DNA of 64,000 nt from Canna indica (lineage: Eukaryota; Streptophyta; Magnoliopsida; Zingiberales; Cannaceae). The stretch's first letter is position 1. Every line of letters starts with the position of its first letter. Shown piece by piece: positions 23,455 through 34,100 of this stretch. Where the stretch lies: NCBI GenBank assembly GCA_034359265.1, contig CP136890.1, forward strand, positions 35,010,501 through 35,074,500. The letters are read 5' to 3'. The notes under the pieces were generated by a model, which was not told the origin of the DNA, searched no databases, and worked only from the letters and a program-made list of their open reading frames with translations. The position numbers and the translations under genes are program-made.

Positions 23455-24993
23455 ACACACTCGTGCAGTGTGTCATGCTAGCATCCATGAGTGATGGACT
23501 GCAGAAATAGCATGAAAAGATGGATCTAAGGCTATCCTGCTCCACCTCAAGGAGCTGTATGGTGAGCAAAATAGGACTGCCAGGTACGAGCTCTCTAAGA
23601 ATCTCTTCCATGCCAAAATAGAGGAAGACACTCATGTTGAGACTCATGTCCTCAAATTAATCGATTTGACCGAGGAGTTAGAGAGGTTGGCCTTTGCCAT
23701 GGACGAGGAGTTAAGTCAGGATATAATACTCCAATCCCTCCCGGACTCATACTCACAATTTATTGTGAACTTACACATGAACAAGCTGGATGTCTCGCTG
23801 CCCGAACTCCTTAAGTGCTGAAGATCGTCGAATCCCACCTTGTGAATGATAAGGGAAAAGTCTTGTTAGTGGGAGGTGCCTCTGAGAGAAAGGCAAAGAA
23901 ATGCTCTATTCAGGACAAAATAAAGAATAAAGTTGTGAAACTGAAAATGGATACCAGGAAGAAAGGGAAAGAAGTTCACATAGGCACCTGCTATCATTGT
24001 GGTAAAGATGACCATTGGAAGAGAAATTGCGAGGAGTATATTACAGAGGTAAAGCAGAAGAGGACTTCTAAAGCTGCTTCTTTAGGTGCGTTTGAGATAA
24101 ATTTGTCATTAACTAACCCTACTTCATGGGTATTGGATATCAATTGTGGTTCTCACATCTACAAAGAGTTGTAAGGGCTGAGAAGAAGTAGAAGGCTGGA
24201 CAAAGGTGACTACGTTCTACGAGTAGGCAATGGCGCAAGAGTTGCAGCATTAGCGGTAGGAACCTATTGTTTAGAGTTGCCATCTGGCAAAACTATTGAG
24301 CTTAATAATTATTATTGCATTCCAATATTAATAAAGAATATTATTTTTGTTCCTTTATTGCTTGAACAAAATTATGAAATGACTTTAAAAGGTAATAGTT
24401 ACCTCATATACTTGATAAGTTATATGCTACTAGACTCATTTCGAATGGCTTAATGGTTTTAAATGTTAGTGATAATATATTTCATATCGAACAAATGCAT
24501 AAAAGGAGATTAGATAAATCTGATGCTTTTAAAAATTTCAAAGGGCATAAGGCTGAAGTTGAGAAACAAGTAAGGAAAAATAACTTTGATCGGATTGAGG
24601 CGGGGAATACTTATCCATTGAGTTTCTAAATTATCTCAAGGATAATGTGATTATCTCTAAATGGATCCCTCCTGGCACATCGCAGTATAATAAAGTGTTT
24701 GAAAGGAGAAACCACATCCTATTGGATATGATGTTGTCCATGTTGTGATTTACCGATCTATCGATCTTCTTTTGGGGATATGCACTTGAAACAGTCATAT
24801 ACCTTTTAAATAAGACACCCACAAATTTATCTCTAGTACACCATATGAAATATGGAATGGCAAGAAACTGAGTTTGAGGCATATTAAGATTTGGGGTTGC
24901 CCAGCGTACGTCAAGAAATTGGAGTCAAACAAGGTAAGTGCAAAGTCAACCAAGTTTAGATTTGTGGGATATCCCAAAAAGAGTTTAAGAGGC

Positions 24994-25256
24994 GTTTGGT
25001 ATGAGGAAATCCAATCTTTTTTTTATAATATAATATAATATAATATAATATAATATAATATAATATAATATAATATAATATAATATAATATATATAATTT
25101 ATTATAATATATATAATATATTATATAATATTATTAATTATAATATTATATAATATTATTAATTATAATATTATTACAATATTATAATATATTTGTGAAA
25201 AGGATATTTTTGGAAAGTAGATTTCATTAGTTGATAATGTATTTATTGTACCAAAC
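24994..25256. mobile_element. AT-rich MITE-like insertion carrying an (ATAAT)n microsatellite
   Basis: The block begins GTTTGGTA and ends TACCAAAC, an 8-bp terminal inverted repeat. Inside, at about 25024-25090, is a run of a dozen or so head-to-tail ATAAT pentamers. Palindromic TA-rich text follows. No clear flanking duplication was seen, so insertion is inferred from the inverted ends and the break in integrase text. Confidence 0.55.
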
Positions 25257-25261
25257 ATGTC

Positions 25262-25873
25262 TATGTGAATCCTAGCTCCTCTTGATGCCTTGATGATGAA
25301 TCAAATCAAGCTTAAAGACAAACTCAAGAAAGACAAGGTAAAAAGCTAGGGTTCAACAAAGATGGCTCAATCAAAATATGTGGGTGTCAAAGGATGTCTC
25401 ATGAAGCATTGAGAGGTCATAGGAAGGCTTAGAAGGCCTTTAAATAGGCAGAACACCAAGTGGTGGTCGGGCGAGCACAACAAGTATAAATGACTATTTT
25501 TTGAGCCGTTATGCCGTCGGTCGGTTGCCGGTCGATGGCCTATTGTACCTGTACTTTATCATTCAATTTCAATCGGGTTCTTTCTTCGGTTCGGGTTTTG
25601 AATTACGAGTTTGGTTCTTTAGGGGTCTTTACATTATAATGAGGATTTTACAATTTATCTAGACATCCTAAATCTAGACTCTATCTTTCCGACGAATTCG
25701 AGTGCGTCGACCAACGTCCTTCTAATTTTTCAATTTCTTCGATATTTTCGATCGTGGACGTCTTGTGCTAACCGATATGGAACCTAAAAATAATTCTCTA
25801 TAAAATCATTAGTTCTATGTTTGTTATCATCAAAACCGAGATTAAGACAAAGATTGAAAACCTTAGGCCAACA
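25262..25873 (-). mobile_element. Truncated solo LTR, reverse orientation
   Basis: The right end, gaaaaccttaggccaaca, is the reverse complement of the LTR start TGTTGGCTTAAGGTTTTC at 41732. The block also shares, in reverse complement, the 'gttatcatcaaaaccgaga' and 'gatgatgaatcaaatcaag' phrases with that LTR. It stops near 25262, so roughly the last 0.6 kb of the LTR (equivalent to 42870-43446) is missing. It contains phrases such as gtcggtcggttgccggtcga, akin to the GATCGACC palindromes of the longer copy. Confidence 0.75.
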
Positions 25874-27044
25874 CTAAGGTTTCACTCAAATGCAAGAAGT
25901 TGACTGTGATAAGACTTTTCACTAGTAGCCATACTCAAGTCCATCAAGATATTGCTAACAATTGCTACGTACCATGACTACGAGATCTGGCAGATGGATG
26001 TCAAGACAACGTTCCTCAATGGAGAGATTGTGGAAGAAGTCTATATAACACAACAAGAGGGGTTTGTATCCTCGGATGGACCGAGTAAGGTATGCATGTT
26101 GCAGAGGTCCATTTATGGACTCAAGCAAGCATTGATGAGTTGGAACGTTTGTTTTCATGAGACAGTCAAAAGAGTTTGACTTTATCAAAAATGAGGATGA
26201 ACCTTGTATATACAAGATGGTTAGTGGGAGCACGGTAATGTTGTATGTGGATGACATACTGCTGATTGGGAATGTTGTTCTCATACTTCAATCAGTTAAG
26301 ATCCGACTACCCAAAAACTTCTCCATAAAATATCCGAGAAAGGCATCCTTTATGCTTGACATAAAGATCTATAGGGACATGCCTAAAAGGATGCAAAGGT
26401 TATCCCGATCAAGGTATATTGATACTTATGTTAAAAGAGTTTAACATAGAAGAAAGTAAAAGATGTTATTTGCCTATGGGTCATGATGTAGCTTATGCCC
26501 AAGGGGTGGCAAGCATGTTTCATGCAGACCCTAGAAAAGAACATTGGAATGTCATGAAGAATATTCTCAAAGTACTTGAGAAGGACTAGAGATGTTCTTC
26601 ATAAATTTGGAGGATCTGAATTTAAATAGGAGGGCTACATTGATTCTAGCTTTCAATCGGATCCAAAGGATAGTAAATTTATTTCGGGATATGTGTTCAC
26701 CCAAAATTATGGCACAGTAAGCTAGAAAGAGTTCCATGCGGGGGTACTGTAGTTAATTCGATGATTCAGTGATATAGTGAGCTCGAAAAAGTTCCAAGTA
26801 AAGTACTATGGCCGATAATGTGACAAAAGCTATATGCTTTGCTACATGCAAAGCCACCAAGGAAAAAGTGTGGATAAAGGAGTTTATCGCACAGTAGGAG
26901 TTATTTGTAAGTTTGTCGGTCCAGTGCTCATATTGTGAGACAATACTAGGCTGTGGCTCAAAGCAAAGAAACTAAGATCCCGTGACAAATTGTAGTTTTT
27001 CCTAAAGTGGGATCACCTCGTTGTTGGGAAGAGATGATGTTTGT

Positions 27045-27656
27045 TAGGGGTGAGCATGGACCGGTTAATCGGTCCATTAACTTCGGTTTTTCAAAACCAT
27101 TAACCGTAAATCGGTCCATTAACTTCGATTAATCCCTATTTCGGTTTCGGTTTTTTCGGTTCGGTTAACCAATAAAATTTTTTAACCTACAAACATAATA
27201 ATATTATGCAAATTATAGAGAAAAATTCAAACAAATACCGAATTCTCATTGAGAAAAAAAAAGACAAACCACTTAAACGAAGATGATGTTCTAAAAAAAC
27301 TAATATTTTTATTTTATTTTGATTTTTTATAATTTTTTTATAATTTTCTGTAATTTTTTTATATTTTTTTTATAATTTTTATAATTTTTTTATAATTTTC
27401 TATAATTTCTTAAAAAAATTTATAATTTATAATTTATAATTTAATATATATATTATTAAAAATTAATAAATTATATCTACCTAGTTGGTTAACCGAAACC
27501 GGTGGACTTTTTACCTCTTGGACCGAAACCGAAAACCAATTTTTCAAAAAATAAAAACCAAAACCGTAAAAATCGGTTCGGTTAACCAGAAAAATCGGTT
27601 CGATTTCGGACCGATTTTCCGATTAACCGAAAAATCGGTTTTTTTTCTCACCCCTA
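27045..27656. mobile_element. hAT-like non-autonomous element, 612 bp
   Basis: TAGGGGTGAG at 27045 and CTCACCCCTA at 27647-27656 are perfect 10-bp inverted repeats. The octamer ATGTTTGT at 27037-27044 and 27657-27664 is a perfect 8-bp target duplication. Subterminal zones repeat 'ggttaatcggtcc' and 'ttaaccgaaa' in inverted orientation. The centre (27180-27480) is AT-rich. It sits after the RNase H region of the Copia element. Non-coding; mobilisation would need a hAT transposase in trans. Confidence 0.95.
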
Positions 27657-27770
27657 ATGTTTGTGCTATTGAACACAAAAGAGATTGTTGCATATCAAAC
27701 TAATTACCACAACAACAAATTCAATCGTTAGTGAAAATATTGGTATGATATACCAAGGTGATTGGCTTTA

Positions 27771-27784
27771 GTGCAAGTGAGATA
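27771..27784 (+). promoter_or_regulatory. Degenerate polypurine tract of the Copia element
   Basis: The sequence gtgcaagtgagata lies directly before the 3' LTR. It resembles the plus-strand priming tract (gtgcaagtgggaga) found before many plant Copia 3' LTRs. Confidence 0.55.
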
Positions 27785-27785
27785 T

Positions 27786-29585
27786 TGAAAGGAATAGTTT
27801 CCTCAAGCCAATCACATGTCGATAAATTGAGGGACTATTCAAAGGTAATGAATAAAATGATACAACTTTTCATCATATACTGCATCTATAACTATTAATA
27901 TATTATGATGAACCCCATGAACCAGGGCAATGATTCTAGGGTCATGATAAAATCGTGCCAATGAGACATAGGCCCTAGTTCGAAATGTTCCTAGTAGTAG
28001 GATCACCGAGTAGGGGATCGGTGAATCCGATAAGACTAGTTCACTTGGTACATGCCCTATCGTAGGTGTTAGCTAATTTTACAAATACCTATGAGATGTC
28101 ATTAATGTACAAGTGTAGGTGCTCATTGGAGAATGAGTTTATTGAACAAACCTGCTCGAAGAACGCCAAATGAAATCCTTACTTGAGTGTTAATAGACTG
28201 TTCCTCAGGTGATAGTAGATGCAAGTAATCCATGGACATGAGGTTGTAACAGTCACCTTGTGATTCTATCGAATTCAACTCGATCTGAATCATGCACGAT
28301 TCACTACTGGCTTATTGTGGGGCCCAATGGGCCACACACAAATATGCTTCCCTCGTAACGGATTTTATGGGATAAAACTCGGATGGTGCAATTAATATTT
28401 GCTAGCACGGACATGTCGCGGCACGATCACTATTCTCGTCTACGGACAAAAGTGGAAAAGTATTTTCCCTTTGAACGAATTACATATACCCGAGGAAGGA
28501 GTTCCTCGAAACCCTAATTAGTAGGGATCGACACACAATACGACTCAACCAAATCTATGGTCCGGTTCATGGGATGAACTGGTCCACGGGTTAGGATTAG
28601 ACCCGACCACATCAAATTTGGTCGATTGAGTCAATTTTGTGGGAATCAACTATTTTGAATAGTCGACCACATTCAAGGGTTTTGATCCCTTGAATTGGGG
28701 AAAGACCAAGCCCAGTTGGGCTTGGTCAAGTGGGTCGGTTGGAATCCCTATTTTGTATTGGATGCGGTTGTTGATTCCCTTGGTTTAAGGGAGGATGAGG
28801 CTCATCTATTTTGAATGGCCGAACCACATCAAAATTAGGTCGGTTTGACTCCCTAAATGATAGGGAGTCAGTTTTCGACTCCCTTGGTTGAAGGGATGAT
28901 GAGGCTCGACCATTTTGAATGGTCGAACCTCATCTAGACTAAGTCGGCTACATTGTAGCCGACTTAGGAGGTTTGGAACCACCTATAAAAGGGGGTTGGC
29001 TCTTGTGGCCGACCCCCTAGTCTTCTCCTGAATTGAGCGCCTTCTATTGCAGCCGAACCTCCTCCCTATTTCTCTCCCATAGCCTCAACTTTCGAGGAAA
29101 TTTTGTCGGTGCTCTATCGTCGAAAATTGCAGCCGAGTTAGAGTTTTGGAGGAGTTCAAAAATTCCAGCAAGGTACCATTCTCTTGTGTGAATTCTTGTC
29201 GTGGTTTCTCACTGTTTCTCTTCCCTTTTGCTGTCCAGTTCCTTGGTGGAAGGGCCAGCCCTCTTTTGGTGCAAATTGGAGATTGAGAAGCACGTCCGTT
29301 GAGCCACGACATGCCCCGTGTGATCGCTGCTTGGGAAAAAGATTTCCCGAAGTTGTGAGACGCTTGGTGTGGACTATCATTGGAGGACATGCATGTGTGC
29401 GTCTCGGAGTTTGGGACCGAAGCAACTCTTCTTCCTTTTCGGCTAAGGTATAAAGCTACTCATTGCTCTCCTATCGAATTCCTCTACGTCGCTAAAGTAG
29501 ATCGTTATTTTCGGAGTGTCCTTAAGATTTTTGAAATCTATTTTTTCCAACTTTTTCCAATGTGTTTTATCTTTGCACCCCAACA
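27786..29585 (+). repeat. 3' LTR of the Copia element, internally deleted
   Basis: It starts TGAAAGGAATAGTTTCCTC and ends TTTGCACCCCAACA. Most of it aligns with 12077-13178 and 18233-19376. About 500 bp present in the 5' LTR are missing at about 28260: the text jumps from 'caccttgtgattc' to 'tatcgaattcaactcg'. A TATC-containing microhomology at the joint suggests illegitimate recombination. Open frames at 29085-29453 are LTR sequence. Confidence 0.88.
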
Positions 29586-30456
29586 CATTCATTTCAGATA
29601 CTCTTCTACCTTGGCATTGTCTACTAGCATATTAGAGGTCAATGAAGATATAGTTGAGAGTTTGTTGTGGTTGTGTCATCTTTTGTTCCGAAAGTTGATA
29701 TCATTCTCATTTCCAATTATTGTCTCCATGCTAATGTCAAAGAGACATTTGGCCGTTAAATGTTCTTCCAAATACTCCACCAGTGAGTTGTATTATGCTT
29801 ATCAGACCACTCTTGACACGATAAGTATTTGGAGCAAATAATTTTCAGCCATATGTGATCTTATTTGATGCAAGGAACCACCACCATCTATTGAGTTCGG
29901 CAATGTTGTGACCTTCGAGGTTAAGAATTCCTAGTCGTCCATTGTGCTTAGGACAAGTGACATCACCATTCCACAAAAATTTTCTTCTCATTCGATCAAT
30001 TTGAGATATAACCCAGTGAGGTGCTTTGGAAATAGAGAGAAAAATACTCAAGGGTGCTATTGAGGACATTGTTTATAAGAACCACTCTGCCGCCCCTCAA
30101 GAGCATATGACCTTCCATTAGCGAGTTTCATGTTCACTTGAATGATCTGACACCAATCTTCTCTTTGCAGCCGACTATTTCTTAAGGGGAGACCTAAGTA
30201 GCAGACGGGGAAGTTACCTGCCTTACACCCCAAGAGGTTTGTGAAGTCCCTCACTATGTCGTCGTCGTCTAGGATGTGAACCACCATGATCTTATCATAG
30301 TTCATCATCTTGAGGCCGGTCATTAGTTTGAATGCATACAATAGTAGCTTCAGATTGGTCAGATCATGATGGCTCCCCTTAGTGAAGACGATGCCCTTAG
30401 TGAAGATGATGAAGTCATCAACAAATTCAAGATTGACTCAGGGTCGGTCTTAGATC
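29586..30456 (-). pseudogene. LINE (L1-like) reverse-transcriptase part, broken
   Basis: On the minus strand this gives the plant LINE RT catalytic segment NLEFVDDFIIF (about 30405-30440), then GCKAGNFPVCYLGLPL near 30190. Next come the thumb-type APHWVISQIDRMRRKFLWNG and GILNLEGHNIAELNRWWW phrases near 29880-30020. Frames shift several times. The C-terminal zinc region continues at 11580-12076, on the other side of the Copia insertion. The sequence upstream of the RT core is replaced by a hAT MITE at 30457-30871. Confidence 0.85.
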
Positions 30457-30871
30457 TAGGGGTGGCAGAAATGGGCACGACACGAGCACGACATGATAAC
30501 TGCGGGTCAGGCCGGGTTGACACAATAACATTGCGGGCCGACGTGGGCCGGCTCTTATCGGGTTGGCCCGGCCCGTTTGACCCGCTAAGTATTAAAAAAA
30601 TTAATTTCAAGTATAATTTAGTGCTTTAAAATTCAAGGTGAAATTAATCTATGAAGCTTTTCCTGTGCAATATCATATTTGATGCTTATTTGGTCTCTCA
30701 AATATTTTAAATTAATTTTTTAGCAAATTTTTAGTTGATAAACGGGCTCGCGAGCCGTGCTGGGCGGCCCGCAAAAATATTGCAGGCCGGCCAGGAATTT
30801 TTGCCCCACCAAGTTAGCGGGCCGGGCTGGGCCGGCCGCTAACTGCGGGTTGATCCATTTTTCAACCTCTA
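30457..30871. mobile_element. hAT-like non-autonomous element, 415 bp
   Basis: The left end TAGGGGTGGCAGAAATGGGC faces the right end cacking ...TTTTTCAACCTCTA, an imperfect terminal inverted repeat. The flanking octamers CTTAGATC and GTTAGACC agree at six of eight positions. The interior has paired gcgggcc/ggcccgc words around an AT-rich centre, like 21089-21536 and 50687-51133. A 25-bp phrase, gactcagggtcggtcttaga, occurs both before it (about 30436) and after it (about 30907), so the local duplication is longer than a hAT target site. Confidence 0.7.
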
Positions 30872-31140
30872 GTTAGACCCGTATCCTCAGCCCACTACTG
30901 GACTGACTCAGGGTCGGTCTTAGACCCACTGCTTTGGGATGGCAGCCTGGCAGGCCAGCGCTCCAGCCGACCAAAGTGAGCATAGGAAAATAATATTTTC
31001 ATTAAAAGTTGGCTACATACCATCAAGGTGCTAATTGAAAATAAAGAATGTTAAGCTATTCATGTGCAATAAATCATTTCTTTAGATGACATGCCGCGAG
31101 AATGGCAAGAACAGGATAACAGGAAAAAAAGAAGGAAGAG
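30872..31140 (+). promoter_or_regulatory. Upstream region of the aldo/keto reductase gene
   Basis: This is a short non-coding stretch between the hAT MITE and the reductase start codon. The adjacent 'aggaaaaaaagaaggaagag' purine-rich text fits a 5' untranslated leader. No TATA box is convincing. The in-frame TAA at 31117-31119 supports ATG 31141 as the start. The gene's promoter must overlap or lie next to transposon sequence. Confidence 0.4.
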
Positions 31141-34100
31141 ATGGGCATTCCCACGTTCCAGCTCGCGCCCGATCTCAGCGTCTCAAGGCTCTGCTTCGGT
31201 CCTTATTTCTTCCCCTTCTTCATCCTTTGCTATTTCTGTTTAGCTCTCCAAATTTATCTCTTTTATTTGAGTAAACCCATTCTTTCGTTTTTCCTTCATC
31301 AGGAACCATGACGTTTGGAGAGCAGAACTCGCTTCCTCAATCCTTCCGCCTTCTCGATGCTGCATTCGAAGCCGGCATCAACTTTCTCGACACTGCCGAG
31401 ATGTAAGTAATCACCTCCCTCCCTCTATGCTGTCCGCCCGCTGCTTAAGGGTTAAACCCCTTTCTTGATTAGGGTTTCCATCTTTGTGCGGATTTCTCTT
31501 TGCTGGAAAGCAGGTATCCAGTGCCGCAGCGCAGGGAGACTCAGGGGAGGAGCGAGGAGTACATCAGTAGCTGGATGCGAGCACGCAATGTGCCACGCGA
31601 CCGCATTGTTCTTGCCACCAAGGTTCATCCTTTAATCCTCTGTTAATATCACTTCCATTGTTCTGGGCATCTGCTTTTTAAGGAAATTATGATTAGAGGA
31701 GGTTTCCTATTGTTCAGTGGAATGACAACTCACTTTGTTAGTTTATTTTCTAATTACCTAACAATCAGAGGCTTCTGCGATTGCAAATTTATTCTTAGTA
31801 AGAAGTTATCTTACACATGTATGATATAATCTGCTTGCACATTTATAGTGTTTACGTTTCTTCAGTAAACTTCAATTGCTCATCTTGCAGGTAGCAGGGC
31901 CTTCTGGTCAGATGACTTGGATTCGTGGAGGACCTAAATCTCTGGATGCTAATAACATTTCAGAAGCTATTGATAATAGGTTACATATATCATCCATGCA
32001 TTATGCAATTATCTCATTTGGAAATTTGGAAAGTAAAAATGATATATATCTTTTGATTGTTGATTTATTAACAATATCAGAATAACTATATTGACCTTTA
32101 TGAGCTTGTATCCACACTTTCCAGAGCAAGCTTGTACATTAATTATTTTTTATGAAGACATAAATTAGTACTTTGCAATAAAAAATACTGGTCCTGAGAA
32201 TTACTTATATAAGTATTGAAGGTGGATGGAAGTTGATTATTTGATATATTGTTGTTTGCTCTTTGACGATTCGATTATCATGAACCTTTTGAAGCCTAAT
32301 TCTTGAATAATCTTCTTATTCAACCTTTGTTTTTACTCCATGCAGCTTAATGAGACTGAGCACAGATTACATTGATCTTTACCAGATACATTGGCCTGAT
32401 CGGTAATTACCAAACAAAGAAAACCTTCCTAGAACTTATTGCTGATGGTACCAAGATAGTCTAACTTCTTTCTGTTATCTTTTCTCTGAACCATTTTCAG
32501 TTATGTACCAATGTTTGGAGAAACTGAGTATGATCCAATTCGACAGTACGGGTCTGTAGCTATAGAGGAACAACTTCATGCTCTTGGAAAAGCTATTGAT
32601 GCTGGCAAGGTATACTCTTTGATCATGCTTCAGCAGTGTTTATCAAATTGTTTGAACAGCAAGTAAGCAGCTTCACTTAAATTCTCCTGACTGTAGATCA
32701 GGTACATTGGGCTCAGTAATGAAACACCATATGGCGTGATGAAGTTTCTCCAAATATCTAGTTATATTCACTCCAATTTAAAGATAGTCTCTGTGCAAGT
32801 AAGAACTATAGTCTGTAGCATGCAATCCATGTTCAGGTGTATAAAGTTCCACGGTTTACCATAATTGCCAATTATCCTGCCAGAACTCATATAACTTACT
32901 CTGCCGAAATTTTGATTCTGGATTGGCTGAGTGCTGCCACCATGAGAGGTTATTCTTTTCCACATTAACTTAAAACTTCCGTTAGATGCAGTTATGCATG
33001 TTCAGATCTATTTCCTAGATTTCTCTCTTGCCTAATGTGAAGCTAGTCTAGAACATGTCATTGACTCATTGATATGCTTTGCTTAATAGCATAAATGATG
33101 CCGTGGATACATCTAGAAAGTGTACAGAGTAGACACCTAGTGTCACAATTATGTCTGAAAAGGAGATGCATATATTATTTCTTTGGTGTGTAAATTATGT
33201 CTAGGGCTCAAAGCTATGACATCAATGAAATTCACTGCTTGTTATAATTATTCCTTTCATGTATGATTAGTCCCTTTTTTATTTGTTTTCTATGTTGATA
33301 TTACCTGTTTTTGTACTGACATCACAATTTTTCAGCATTAGCTTGTTAGCTTACAGTCCAATGGCAATGGGCATACTTTCTGGAAAGTACTTTTGCCCTG
33401 CTGGAGGTCCATCAGATGCAAGAATGAATCTTTTCCGAGGTTAAAACAATGGTCAGATTTTGAAAGCTAATACATCTGTTTTGTCTTTCTTAATTTTCCT
33501 TCTCTTTTCCTTCACAGGAAGGTACTCTGAAGGTGAATCCAGGTACAACCTTTCGAATGTTACCTTGAAAGCAGTTGTTGAGGTAGGCAGGTCTTGTTCA
33601 TCCTTTCTTGGTGAAGAATGTGTGCCTAGTAATTTTACGACTTAATGCAAAAAATGGATAATGGCAAAAAAAGGAAGTCTTGTTTTTCTTAGTTTTAATG
33701 TTTTACTGACTAGATTATGTAAACAATAAATAATATTGTATTCAATGAATATAGATATAAGTAAAATATATAGTTTTATTTAGGCATAATGCGCATTATA
33801 CATTTGTACATTACAGGTTTACAAATCCTACAACCAGGCTACCAGCTAAAATCTTAAATAAGAGGGATCCATATTAGTGTAGGATATGAATCTATAATCA
33901 GAGAAAAAAAGATAAAACAAAAGTTTTCACCTCTTTTCAAATATGGAATTTATAAATTGTCTTCGTCATTGTTTTCGGTACATCCAGCATAGTTTTGATC
34001 TCACTTATGTTCGAACAAAAAGGGTTGTTGAATTAAGTTTGTTTTGAGAACGCGTGATAGCAAATTCCTTTTTTATGAATTTAGATTATATTTGTATGTG

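Larger units (their letters stand above)
20849..24175 (+). pseudogene. Copia gag, interrupted by a 2.4-kb insertion
   Basis: The first part (20849-21054) reads LDANKLTETNYMDWLRNMR and continues to KKWQDDSIV, the N-terminus of plant Copia gag (UBN2 type). The frame then meets the insertion 21055-23454. Gag resumes at about 23462 with the typical MLASMSDGLQ phrase, with frameshifts, and runs to a CCHC zinc knuckle, CYHCGKDDHWKRNC, near 23990-24031. Gag forms the virus-like particle and the knuckle binds the RNA. Immediately after comes the protease start WVLDINCGSHI. The catalytic Asp-Ser/Thr-Gly triad appears altered there, a sign of decay. Confidence 0.82.
24110..26930 (+). pseudogene. Copia pol (protease, integrase, reverse transcriptase, RNase H), broken
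   Basis: After the protease remnant come a GAG-pre-integrase/integrase region (about 24420-24990) with the FVGYPK phrase, then reverse transcriptase from about 25940. The RT has WQMDVKTTFLNGEIVEEVYI, KVCMLQRSIYGLKQA and the catalytic YVDDILLIG at about 26247-26273. The RNase H region follows (GYVFTQNYGTVS, KEFHAGVL) to about 26930. Frame changes near 26160 and many stops break it. Two insertions (24994-25256 and 25262-25873) lie between integrase and RT. The integrase core looks shortened, so part of it may be deleted. Confidence 0.85.
12077..29585 (+). mobile_element. Ty1-copia LTR retrotransposon, decayed and heavily nested
   Basis: Long terminal repeats begin TGAAAGGAATAG at 12077 and 27786 and end GCACCCCAACA at 19376 and 29585, giving canonical TG...CA. 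Flanking 5-mers CATAC (12072-12076) and CATTC (29586-29590) are a one-mismatch target duplication. A tRNA-Met-like primer-binding site follows the 5' LTR and a polypurine-like tract precedes the 3' LTR. Between them are degenerate gag, protease, integrase, reverse transcriptase and RNase H in Copia order. The 17.5-kb span is mostly later insertions: two nested solo LTRs in the 5' LTR, an LTR-like element plus hAT MITE in gag, an AT-rich MITE and a truncated LTR in pol, and a hAT MITE after RNase H. It sits in a minus-strand LINE. Many stops make it inactive. Confidence 0.93.
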
